Shown here in pieces: positions 24,500 to 35,720 of a stretch of 64,000 nt of DNA (position 1 is the stretch's first letter; every line of letters starts with the position of its first letter). Source of the DNA: Pilaira anomala (taxonomy: Eukaryota; Mucoromycota; Mucoromycetes; Mucorales; Mucoraceae). The stretch lies in contig JAIXMQ010000047.1 of assembly GCA_025716855.1 (NCBI GenBank), forward strand, positions 183,337-247,336, given 5' to 3'. A program made the translations under genes and the position numbers. Below the pieces are notes generated by a model, which saw only the letters and a program-made list of their open reading frames with translations, searched no databases and was not told the origin of the DNA.

Positions 24500-26932
24500 A
24501 TTATCTAAAAAAAAAAAAAAATAAGAAAAGAAAGTTTTCTTTTTTTTGACAACCTTACTCTATTTTACGACCGAATGAGAACGGACTGTCTTGTGTGCAC
24601 TGGGAATAAGCAAGTGCACTGTCAGAATAAACATTAAATCACGTACTGAATAATTAATTCAAAAGTTATCAGAACCTTAATCTCTTAGGGCCACTCTTCC
24701 ACGTTTACTTTATTTTCATAGAAGTTTTTTTTTTTTAAAAAAAAAAAAAGTTCGTCCGTGCATCAACGACAACTTGATATTGATTCTTAACTACATAACA
24801 TCATAAGCCTTCAGTGCCCTTGAGCAAGCTATTCTATTATCTGAATCTGAAAATTTAAACCACCCGAGAAGATAATTTAAAGTAATCATATTCTTTTTAA
24901 TGCGTAATATTCCTCTCACCGATTCACTCTATATCACTTATCTGATGAAGATGTAGAGATGAGAGGTCGTACTTATCATGTATTTACCACATTACAATTC
25001 AATTGTATAATAATATCCAACAGTAATAGTATTGGAATAGTATTGGTAACTAGTGATATCTGAAAAGTTGATTTTTACTTCTAATGACATAAAAATACGA
25101 AGGTTTTAACTGTTATGTAATAACAACAACAAAAAACGGCTTTTCTATCCCAAAAAATGTTTTTGTAGTTACAAAAAAAAACTGCTGATTGAGATTTACT
25201 TATGCTGTATAAAGCAAATACTTTCAAAATGTTATACGAAGCTAAACAATTTACAAAGAGGTAGTTACTTACAACTATAAAACCAGTTGATTTTATATCA
25301 ACAAACCGTCTGTCAATAGACATATAACGATAAAATAGTTAACTTTATGCTTCCATAAGAATTAGAGAGTACCCACTTTATAGGATACACATATGTCATA
25401 TTTTATAAATGATATCAGATGAGTGCAAAGAAACAGTAATTGATTGTATCTTTTTAATTACGTCAGAAGGGCAAAACTAAACAGTGCATTTTTATCGCTG
25501 TTTTTTTTCTATAGATTTGCACTGGCAAATTTTCTTTGAAAAACCCATTCTTGCATAAAACTGTTACCAAAAAAGAAGGGGTGTAAAAGAAAATGTTTTA
25601 TCTCCTCTAAGAGCGATTTTAGCAAACGAGCATAGCTTGAAAAGTTTAAATGCAGATATATACATATGTAGTGTATGTGCATTATTGAAGGAATCAACTT
25701 TTCAAGGTTAAGACCACTGTAATTTTTGAGAAGTTTGATATGGGAAAAACGTAGAAAAGATGTAGTTTATTTTAGAAATCAAAGGTTTTCGCGAGCATCA
25801 AATCAGTAAGGTTTGATTAGACCAAGAAATGTTATAAAAGAAAGAAAAAAAGATTAAAAGACAATAGTTTTAATAATAAGTGGTGTTATTGTGTTTCGGT
25901 TGTTTTAAGAGAAAAAGGTTTCCTTTAAGGATGTAACTATCTTTCTCAAGACCGAAAAATATTTGATGTAATTTGTTTAAATGAAGTATGTTTCGTAATG
26001 CAAGATGTTTACTTTCAAGAGATTATTTTAAATGTTTTAACACAATTATTTACTATTATTGTACTTAGGTTATTTAAAGAAAAAGATGCTTTCTATTAGA
26101 ATGATTCTTTTTCAAGGCTGGATGATATTTGATGTAGCTTATTTAAATGAAGTATGTTTCTTATTACTGATGTTTACTTTCAAAGGGTTACTTTAAATAT
26201 TTTGATATAATAGAAGTTTTATAATACTTTTTGTTTATAGTCTATTTTAAGCGTAGTATGTTCTTTTATAGTATTTACTATCCAGGAACTAAAATTGGTT
26301 GAATGGTGCCTTTACAGCTGGTTTCAATGCAATTATAACAAAAGTATAAAGAGAAAGGTAAATTAAAAGGAAAAAAGAAAGAAAAAGAAAAAGAAAAGGA
26401 TAAAAAAAGGAAAAAATAAAGCAACATGGCTTAAGGATAAAATATAAATATGCTTTTTAAGTAAGAAAAGTATGTCTGAAAGAACCTCTATTTATACGAA
26501 AAAATGAAAAGGGTAAAAAAAGTCGAGACAATTTAAACCACATTTTAGCTGTTGAACCAATCATATTCCTAACCGATTTAAGAGTTGATAAAGTTGGAAG
26601 TAAATAGTTTTATCTGGTTTAATAGTTGATTTGCTTAAATAAAATTACTGTACGATTAAACTGAGCATACATATAATTGTTCTGCCATTATTTCAGTCTA
26701 TCAATATTGATTCTGAAGAACAAATGTGTCCAAACAAAAATATGGAGAAGAGATGATAAACCATTTAACTTCGCCTGAAATGTTTCAAGTGATAGATTTC
26801 TAAGTTAATTTATGTAATCATCTGTACAAACATAGGACCCAAGAAAAATTGTTGGCGCACAAATATATTTTACTCCTTTCATTTTTTTTCGACGCCTTCG
26901 CCTTTTTTTCTTTCTTTCTTTCTCTTCTCAAA
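24500..26932. other. Shared upstream region of two head-to-head RING genes
   Basis: About 2.4 kb between the start codons of two divergent RING genes. It holds no convincing frame above 80 codons. A diverged two-copy tandem repeat lies at about 25900-26215 (listed separately). The immediate leaders on both sides are A- or CT-rich. Confidence 0.5.
25900..26215. repeat. Two-copy diverged tandem repeat, 166-bp period
   Basis: ATTTGATGTA occurs at 25961 and 26127. The flanking text matches at the same 166-base offset: TTTAAATGAAGTATGTTTC, then GATGTTTACTTTCAA, and GAAAAAG upstream. The copies differ by substitutions and small indels. No coding meaning is evident. Confidence 0.7.
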
Positions 26933-28597
26933 ATGACCTTTTCGTGTTCTATCTGTTTAGATAGAATAAAGGACGAAGAAGCTGTAACAATCCCATGTGG
27001 ACACGTCTTTGACAAAGAATGGTAAATTTGCACAGTTCCCAACTAAATTTTTTTGTGGTAACCCTAAAAACCATATTTCTCAAAAATAGTATCCGCGAAT
27101 GTTTATCAAATCGATCACTTTGTCCACTTTGTAAACGTCAAGTTTACATATCACAAATTCTGCCTCTCTTTATTACTACTGATGATGATACTGACAAATT
27201 AGTTCGGGATCTTCAATTTCATATCGGAAAGAAATCAGAGGAAATAGATTTATTAAAAAATCAAACGCGTAATGAAACAAAAGGTTTGAAAAATATTATC
27301 GCCAGTAAAGAAAACGAGATAAAAAAACACAAGCTTGATATTGAAACCAAACAAAAGGAACTTGAAAAATTACAAAATGATTATAAACTTATGCGTATCG
27401 GTGTAACATCAAAGCAAACAACTTTAGACACCTTGAAGGAAACTTGTGTACTTCTAAGGGCTGAAAAAGAGCTTAAAATAAAACAAATTGAAAAGCTTAC
27501 AGAAGAATTAGAAGAAAGTAAGCAACGTACATGCGACTTGGACAAATATGAACAATCAAAAGTAAAATACAGAAGCTTGTTGAACAGATTTGAAAAGCTT
27601 GCAGACGAAAATGTTGCAGTCAAAAAATCATTAGAAACTTTACAAGAGAAAGCTTTAGTCGGTGAAAATTCTAATAGTCAAAACGGGAACGTTGCTGAGA
27701 TCAAAGAATTAAAGGAACAGATTGAAAAGTTAAAACAAGAGAATCAAGTTTTAAAAGATAATAAAGGAGATAAAGCCAAATATACCAAACTATTGGACTC
27801 TTTTGAAAGATTGGTGGATGAAAAAAGTGCAATTGCTCATGAAAAGTTGAGACTTGAAAAGTTTATGGAAGAGAATGATGTTTCTAAAATGAAACAAGAG
27901 CTATCTGATTGCTTGCTTAAGTTGAGTAACACGAACAACACACTTACAGGTACCAAACAAGAATATGATGAATTGAAAAAACAAAACATTTTGCTTACAG
28001 CATCAAGTAAAAAAACTGAAGAATTAAGTAAAACCAACCAGAAGCTACAGGAAGAGTTAAATGTGGCGCGTAAAGCAGTTAGAGAACTTACAAAATCAAA
28101 TGCTAAGCTAAGCTCAGAGAAAGATAATGCTTCCAAAAACTCAAAAGCATCTAAAAATAAATCCTCCAACAACAATACAGATAATACAGCAACTAACGTC
28201 GTAAACTTGGATGTCTCTTCTGTTCCAGAAAGTAAAATCCTTTCCTTGGAAAGTGAGTTGAAAGAAATAAAGACGGCCAGGAATAGATTAATCAGAGAGT
28301 CTAATAAAAATAAAGCAAGAGGGGATAATCTTGTAGCGGAAAATCGAAAGCTGTTTTTAAAAACTGTAAGTTTAAATGAAATGATTGAAAAGTTAAAGCA
28401 AGAGTTGAAGACAAAACAAGAACTGAATAAGAAACAAAATGGGTCTAAAGCATTAAGCAAAGAGCAACAAGAAGAATTAATACATCAGTAAGTAGCTTTT
28501 TACAACTATTATTACTAAAGGTATATACGATTCTAATTATTTAATTGTGTTTAGCTGTACTCAATTGATGACCATTGCAAGCATGTATAAAGAATAA
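26933..28597 (+). CDS. RING-finger long coiled-coil protein (paralogue of the 22580-24499 gene)
   Basis: Putative E3 ubiquitin ligase. Exons are 26933-27021, 27090-28487 and 28555-28597, giving about 509 aa. The last intron was chosen because GTAAGT overlaps an apparent stop and a TTTAG acceptor restores a short frame ending at 28597. The N-terminal RING reads CSIC, CGHVFDKEC, CPLC, with Asp in place of the usual His as in its neighbour. Nearly all the rest is Lys/Glu/Leu-rich heptad-like coiled coil with a Ser/Asn-rich break near 28130-28190. The first exon is 89 bases and ends inside TG-N, identical in length and phase to the divergent paralogue. TRAIP/Nopo-type architecture is the closest match; no catalytic activity can be shown. 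Confidence 0.8.
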
Positions 28598-29371
28598 ACT
28601 GTAGCTTTACATATATATATATATATAATGCTTCATATAATTAAATTTTACATATGGTAAAGTTGTGTTGTCTGCAACATATACACTCAATGATAACCGT
28701 GACCAAATTTCAAGATATTTGTGTTTTTTCCTGTTGATGTCCCTAATGTTTTGTATGCCTTTTAGTTAGGCCGAAAAGATTTGATATTATATTTGCCTTT
28801 CTTGACCATACGAATATCTTTCTAAAGCTTAATGCTACCCACGTATCACTGTTTTTAAGTTTATGTCCCATTTCTTTAGCGTCAGTGGCGTCCAGTAGCA
28901 GCAGATACTTCTTATTTTTTTTTCTCTAAAGTGATTTTACCATCCTGTCAATTTCTTTATCATTATTTATTTTTTTCTAAAAAAAAAAAAGAACACATAA
29001 TTTAACACTTCCATAAATTACTACATGGCTTGTGATATGTGTATCTTTAGTAGCTGTTATGTATGTATACCAACAGTTAAATTTATTCAAACAATAGCAC
29101 AAGATTGATCAAATAGGTTTCATACAAATTTTAATCTCGTTATCAGAGTCCCTGTTGTTAGACATTTGATAAAAAGAAATTATGCAGCTGCCACGATTGT
29201 ACTTACTGGATACATTATCTAGAATACAATAGGATACAACAAATAAAAAGTTTTCATTGTTATTAAAACATAATGAAAATCAGTCAAAAAAATTATATAA
29301 ATTGAACAGTTACGATTTACCTTTTTCCCTTAGAAAATATACACCTGTATTAACAATATATCACTGCAAAT
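28598..29371. other. Intergenic
   Basis: 774 bp, AT-rich, between the RING gene and the small ubiquitin-like gene. No frame, repeat or RNA gene could be supported. Confidence 0.5.
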
Positions 29372-29771
29372 ATGACACCATTCAGAAGTAAGATACAAAT
29401 GTTTAGAAGTAAAAATAAGGTTTTAACAAACAAACAAACAAACAAAAAATGGTTTCATAGATGCACCACAACTTTCTTCTCTTAACTTAAATCAAGAGTC
29501 ACTTTTTATTAATCTCCCGGATGTCGGTATAATTAATATAGATGTGAGTTTCTCAGACACTGTTTTCAGTGTAAAAGAAAAGATTCAAAAAAAATTCAAC
29601 ATTGTTCCAAAATATCAAAGATTGTTTTTTGGCGTTCACGAACTAGAAGATTATCGTATTCTATCATTTTATGGTATTCAATCTTACGACGCAATTGATT
29701 TAGTGCTTAAACTTGTTGCTTGTTTCGATGCTAATACGCCGAAATATAAACTTAGTCTTCATTTTCGTTAA
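29372..29771 (+). CDS. Small ubiquitin-like-fold protein
   Basis: About 108 aa from two exons, 29372-29387 and 29461-29771; the 73-bp intron has a GTAAGA donor and a CATAG acceptor. The core aligns by eye to ubiquitin: 'TVFSVKEKIQKKFNIVP' against the K27-K29 helix region, 'YQRLFFGVHELEDYRIL' against QQRLIFAGKQLEDGRTL, and 'AIDLVLKL' against LHLVLRL. There is no C-terminal Gly-Gly; about 17 residues follow instead, so it probably works as a binding domain rather than a conjugated modifier. The 16-base first exon is the least secure part. It lies 0.8 kb downstream of a RING protein gene in the same direction. Confidence 0.6.
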
Positions 29772-30840
29772 AATTTCATACACTTTGTCTTAATATTATA
29801 AAATTAACTCTTTGTTGTTCAACGTAAATAAAAAAAAAACATAATACTTTTTAATTGAAAACTTAAATGGAGGATAACCATTGTTACCTAATAAAAATCT
29901 CAAGTCTTTGAACAAATTGAAAGCTCCAAACTCAAAAAAAACTTAACTTAAAATACCTGTGATGTGATATTCTGCCAATGCAAAATATTCTTTGAATTTT
30001 TCTCCAGAAAAACTATGTTGACATTCTATATATTAAATTAATGTAAAGACAGACTTTATATATACATTGGCTTCCGTACATTCTTGTATTTATCTTGACC
30101 GTTACATCTAAGTCGGCGGGAATGGCAAAAAAAAAAAAAAAAAAAAAAAAAAACCGGACCTACAGCATGGTATATTGCGGCATAATAATTATATAATTAT
30201 TATTAGCACGGCCATTACATACTTAGTTTTGAAGATAGTTTTTTTTCTCATATTAAAGTTTACCCTTCTTTGCACTACATACAAGACTTATAGTATAGAC
30301 GTCAAACCGTAAATTATACTGGTTTTAAATCTTGAACCTAAATTGTTGAATAGACATGCATTAAAATTCTCTCTCGCAATTTTGGAGTTTTTAGTGGATT
30401 GTTATAAATCATAACTAATCGTTTTTAAGATAATTTATTAGAAAACGAACTCACATGCATTATACCAATATCCCAGTGCAAACAAAAGAATAAACAAATG
30501 CACATACGTACCTACTTTTCGCTTGAAGTCACGATTATGTCAATCAATATAATTTGTATGTTACTTCAAATAGTTATACTCGAGTCAAAGCTAGGTTGCA
30601 AGGTGTATATAATCTATTGCGATGTATTGAATTTTTCAATTTATGGCATGATGACATGACAGGTTATCAATCGACGATCGCCACCAAAGAACGATGACAA
30701 ACAACTCCGATGTTACTTTTTCTATAAAAAATGTGAGCGTTACATGGATTGAATTTGATACCTTCTTCTTTTGGTCGTATATTTCACTCTCCCAACTCTC
30801 TCACTCTGCTTTGTCTGCGTACTTCTGTGAGTCTCTCAAT
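29772..30840. other. Intergenic, ferrochelatase promoter side
   Basis: About 1.07 kb. It holds an A27 run (30127-30153) and an AATTATATAATT palindrome near 30185. A frame at 30694-30912 overlaps the ferrochelatase start in another register and is rejected. CT-rich sequence directly precedes the ATG at 30841. Confidence 0.5.
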
Positions 30841-32225
30841 ATGTATTCTTTGATTAAACATTCTGGTAAGAATAATATTTATCTTTTTTTTTTTTTTGTT
30901 ACACGCGACTAAATAGTTTTTAAATGAGTAGCAAGACGCTTCAACTCTAATGTTGCATTAACTAGACCTTTAGCATGGACGCCTGTTCATAATATGTATC
31001 GCTCATATGCCTCAGAAACACCTTCAACTAAACCGTAAGTTTTTCTTTTGTTGAATGTGTACTGAGAATGGTTAATTTACTTCTTTTCTTTCTAGTCCTA
31101 CTGCAGTCTTACTTACTAATATGGGTGGCCCTAAGAATTTAGACGACGTGTATCAGTTTCTTCTCAACTTATTCTCTGATAGAGATCTTATGCAATTACC
31201 TTTCCAAAGCTACGCTTCAAAGTTCATTGCAACCAGACGTACACCTCAAATCAAGGAACAATACCAGGCTATTGGTGGAGGTTCACCTATTCTTTCTTGG
31301 ACTCGCAAACAAGGTGAAGCCATGGAAAAATTACTTGATGAAATTTCACCCGAGACAGGTAAGCATATAGTATATCTTTATTGCTTTTTGGGTAGAGTTA
31401 ACATACCAAAATCTAGCGCCCCATAAACATTATATCGCTTTCCGTTATGTCGAACCTAGTACAACTACTGCACTTGAAGAAATGAAAAAGGATAAAGTTG
31501 AAAGAGCTATTGTGTTTAGTCAATACCCTCAATATTCATGCTCAACCACGGGTAGTAGTTTAAATGAGCTTCATCGTGGGATTAAGGAATTAGGTATGGA
31601 AAATGATATTAAGTGGAGTATTATTGATCGTTGGCCTACACATCCAGGCTTTATCGATGCCACAGCAAAGAAGATTGAGGCCAAATTAGCTGAGTACACC
31701 CCTGAAGAGCGTAAAGATGCTGTCATTATGTTTTCTGCACATTCATTACCCATGTCAGTTGTGAACCGCGGTGATCCTTATCCTGCTGAAGTAGCTTCTA
31801 CTGTAGATCATGTTATGAAGAAGTTGAAAAACGCTTTCCCTTACCGTCTTTGCTGGCAGTCACAGGTTGGCCCTTCTGCTTGGTTGGGTCCTCAAACATC
31901 TGATGCATTAAAGGGATTTGCGAAGGCAGGTAAAAAGAACTTGGTTGTTGTACCTATTGCCTTTACAAGTGACCATATTGAAACATTATTTGAATTGGAT
32001 CAAGAATATGCTGAAGAGGCAAAAGAGGTCGGTTTGACTGGTTGGAAGCGTGTTGATGCTTTGAATGACGATGCAACTTTTACCAATGCTATGGCTCAAA
32101 TCGTTAAAGAACATATCGATAAAAACGAAATTGTTGCCAAGCAATGGTCTCTTAGATGTCCTAGTTGCACTTTCGAAACTTGTGGTCAATCTCGTGAATT
32201 TTTTATTAATAACCAAAAGAATTAA
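30841..32225 (+). CDS. HEM15: Ferrochelatase, mitochondrial, [2Fe-2S] type
   Basis: Inserts Fe2+ into protoporphyrin IX, the last step of haem synthesis, at the matrix face of the inner mitochondrial membrane. Exons are 30841-30865, 30932-31034, 31096-31358 and 31417-32225, giving about 399 aa. The N-terminus '[15 protein letters not shown]' is a presequence, probably ending near 'RSYASE'. The core has '[14 protein letters not shown]', '[14 protein letters not shown]', '[17 protein letters not shown]', 'FSAHSLPM' and '[13 protein letters not shown]'. 'CPSCTFETC' near the C-terminus, with the Cys in YSCSTTGS, gives the four-cysteine cluster set known from animal and some fungal enzymes but missing in baker's yeast. 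It converges with the nucleoporin gene at a distance of 121 bp. Confidence 0.95.
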
Positions 32226-32346
32226 ATGTGGGATTTGTATATTTTTATTGTTTTTTTTTATTAAAAAATGTGTATGTATGGGGGAGAAAGGGTGTGTGTG
32301 TGTGTTCGTTTGATCTTTAGTATGCAATTAGTAAATGAGAAGGATT

Positions 32347-35035
32347 TTAAAAGCCTTCGACCTTAAATTGCCAGGCACCGGTAGCATCATCATAGTTAAC
32401 GAATTTAACCATAGGACGAGTACGAAGTTTCTCCTTAAAAACTAAGAAACGGGGATGCTTTGGATCCTTGATGGCAGCACCGGTATTTTTATCTTGAGCA
32501 AAACAATTGTCAAGTCTAACAACTGCTGGGACATTCAATTTGGTTCCCTTAGGGGGTTTAGAGTCTTCATCAGGATAAACAACTACCTTCTTATCTTCAA
32601 TAACAACAATATTGCCCATGATTTCATCAAGTACAGTATCTGATAAATCAACAGCACCTTCAAACTTAATTTCACCATATCCCTTACGACCTACAATCAA
32701 ATTTTGCACGCGCTTTAAACTTTCATTACTCATACCAGATAATGTTTCAAGTGTAGGTGAAATATAATAACCGTTTTGAATAGCAGCAGATGAAATGGAA
32801 GCTGTTCTAGGTGCAGTGGTAGTTGTAGTGGTAGTTGTAGTAGTTGTAAGGGTAACTGAAGTGTTACTTTCAGTAATAGTACCGGTGGGAGTGTCGTTGA
32901 TAGCATTGTTTTCCTTTTTAGCAACATATTCAAGATTGGGATCGAACATAACTCTTCTCTTTTCTGCCTTCTTGCCATTATTTACAAGTGCAACAATATT
33001 AGCGGCATCTACATTAGAATCGAATACCATCTTTTTGTTACCACCACGAGGAGCGAAAGCACCAGCGCCAAGAACAGCATCATCACTAATACCATCTAAA
33101 GAACTATTAAAGGCACTCTTTCGGTTACCATTAGCAGGTTTTCCATTTGGGAAAGAGAAACCACGAAGTTTGATTTTAGAGGCAATACGAGGAGAAATAG
33201 GATAATGATGGTTTTGAGATTTACGACTAGAGCTATCAAGGGCAACAGCAGAAGGCCCATTTTTAGCACCGTTAGAGATATCATTAGATACCTTACTTAA
33301 ATCGAATAATGGATTGTTACCGTAAGGGTTCTTATCAACAGTAGCAACTAAATGTTGTTGTTGTTGGAGAGGGTTAGCACCAAATGATGTTAATCCACCT
33401 TGAGCAGGTAAACTAAATTGACCGCCTTGTTGTTGTTGTTGACCAAATGAACCAAATCCACCTCCAGTGGTATTACCGGCACCCAAGGTGTTGTTGTTAC
33501 CAAACAATCCACCTCCTAAGCCAGTAGTAGCAGGCTTTTGTCCAAATAATCCACCAGGTTGTGTGTTTGTTTGTCCAGTTCCAAATCCACCAAATCCAGT
33601 GGTACCGCCACCACCAAGAGTAGCACCAGTAGAATTACCAAATAAGGAAGTAGTAGGTGCAGCAGGTTTAGCAGCTCCAAAGAGTCCACCAGAAGACTGA
33701 CCGAAACCACCTGTAGCAGGAGCAGCAGATGTACCAAATCCAGTACCAAAGCCACCTGTGGCAGGTGCAGGAGCAGTTGCACCGAATGAGAATGAATTAG
33801 TGGGTTTACTGGCAGCAGCGGCACCAAATCCTCCTGCAGCAGCGCCAAAACCACCAGTGGCAGCAGCGGGTTGTCCAAATCCACCTGTGGCAGCACCGAA
33901 TCCACCTGTAGCGGCAGGTTTTTGACCGAACCCACCGAATCCTGTTTGTTGTTGTTGAGCAGCAGGTTGTCCAAATGCACCAGTTGTAGCAGCAGGTTGA
34001 CCGAACCCACCAGTAGCACCAGTACCAAATCCACCAGTAGCAGGAGCGGGTGTACTACCTAATTATATAAAGTGGTTAAAATTTTATATATATATATATA
34101 TATTTTTTATTTTTTACTAATTAATCTGAGACTTACCAAATGAGAAAGGTTTAGAGGCAGCAGCGCCAAAGGCACCACCAGTGGCAGCACCAGCGCCAAA
34201 ACCGCCAGTAGCAGCAGCAGGCTGACCAAAAGCAGAAGGTGTTGAGCCGAAACCGCCTGTGGCAGGAGCAGGTTGACCAAAGGCAGAAGTAGCAGCAGGT
34301 TGTTGTTGGCCAAAGAGACCACCTGAACTACCAAAAGCACCACCAGTGGAAGCGGCAGGTTGACCAAAAGCAGAGGTTTGTTGACCAAAGGCGCCGCCAG
34401 TAGCACCAGCAGGTTGACCAAATGCAGAAGTGGTAGGTGCAGCAGCACCAAATGCAGAAGTAGTAGGAGCGGCAGCACCAAAAGCACCACCACCAACAGC
34501 ACCTACAGCACCAGCTGTCTTTCTACCTTGTACATAATCTTGCAAACGAAGTTCTTCCAAAGAATAATTTTTATATTGTGGCATGGCAGAAATAGTTTGA
34601 AAAAAGTTATTGACACCAGTTGTAATATCTCTATCTTGTGTAGGACTGAAATCAGGTGAAGCTGTACCTTGGTTAACTCCGCCGGCTGCTTGCTGTCCAA
34701 ATGCTGATCCTGTTGCTCCCATTCCACCACCAAATGCTGAAGTTTGCTGCGGTTGGCCGAATGTGTTTGTAGCAGGTGCTGGATTACCAAATGCACTTGT
34801 GGCTGGACGTTGTCCAAATAATCCACCGGTTGCTGGTGTCGCTGTAGATCCAAAAGCCGAAGTTGAAGGAGCTATCATTTTTATTATGAAAAAAAAAAAG
34901 AAGTTAATAAAAGATAAAGAAAAATTTAAATTCGATAAGCAATGATTTATTGATCAATATTGTCTATATACACTTACTTGATCCAAAACCACCAAATCCA
35001 GCTGAAGCAGCAGGTTGAGCTAATAAAAAAAATGG

Positions 35036-35079
<44 letters not shown>

Positions 35080-35552
35080 TTTGTTGTAATATGAAAATAA
35101 TATCTTACCGGCTCCAAAAGCTGAAGGGGCAGGATTTCCAAAGGCAGAAGGTCTTGCTTGACCAAAAGCAGAACCTGTTGCACCGAAACCACCTACGAAA
35201 AAATAAGAAGTATTAATTATTATAATGATGATTTCTTTGTTCCATTCTTCTTTTTTTCTAGTTACCTGTAGCAGGTGCTGCTCCGAAAGCTGATTGTTGT
35301 TGAGCTGGTTGTCCAAATGCACCACCTGTAGCAGCTGGTGCAGCGCCAAATGCTCCGGGTGTAGAAGTAGCACCAAAGCCTATAGCATCGTAGTAATTTA
35401 ACATTTATTCAAAAAAAAAAAACATTTAATCTCTTACCACCAAAAGCACTAGGTTGTTGTTGTTGTTGAGGTTGTTGTCCAAATACGGAATTATTTTGTT
35501 GTGGTTGTTGACCGAAGCCTCCAGTACTACCAAAAGCACTTTTCCCAAACAT
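32347..35552 (-). CDS. Nup98/Nup100/Nup116-type GLFG nucleoporin
   Basis: FG-repeat nucleoporin of the pore's permeability barrier and mRNA export. Exons are 35552-35438, 35379-35266, 35192-35109, 35019-34978, 34871-34137 and 34058-32347, giving about 933 aa. Most of the protein is FG and GLFG-like repeats with Ala/Thr/Gly/Gln spacers. A Gle2-binding (GLEBS) motif, 'ISAMPQYKNYSLEELRLQDY', sits inside exon 5. The C-terminal domain is the Nup98 autoproteolytic fold ('SNESLKRVQNLIVGRKGYG', 'VYPDEDSKPPKGTKLNVPA', 'KFVNYDDATGAWQFKVEGF'). The protein stops exactly where Nup98 or Nup145 is cleaved, so no Nup96 part is attached. All five introns are phase 1 and the inner exons are multiples of three. 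Confidence 0.92.
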
Positions 35553-35720
35553 GTTTACTTAGAATTGTAAAGGGGTTCTTTAAAGAGAAAAGAAAAAAAA
35601 ACGCGACTGACAAAATTTTTTTTTTGATAAAGAGCTCAAATTAATCGTGACGTCACATTTGTTTTTACACCTTTAAAAGGAAAATATTTTAGCTTCCCTT
35701 TTACTTCAACTTCTTTTACC
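35553..35720. promoter_or_regulatory. 168-bp bidirectional promoter with CRE-like TGACGTCA
   Basis: The nucleoporin and capping-enzyme start codons are only 168 bp apart and divergent, so this stretch must drive both. It holds a perfect palindromic CRE/ATF octamer, TGACGTCA, at 35648-35655 and CT-rich sequence just before the capping-enzyme ATG. Binding by a bZIP factor is inferred from the motif only. Confidence 0.6.

Noticed and set aside
30694..30912. 72-codon frame upstream of ferrochelatase
   Set aside because: It overlaps the ferrochelatase start exon in another frame and resembles nothing known.
33516..34502. Leucine/valine-rich frames opposite or shifted within the nucleoporin gene
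   Set aside because: Out-of-frame shadows of FG repeats; the true frame is continuous and matches Nup98.
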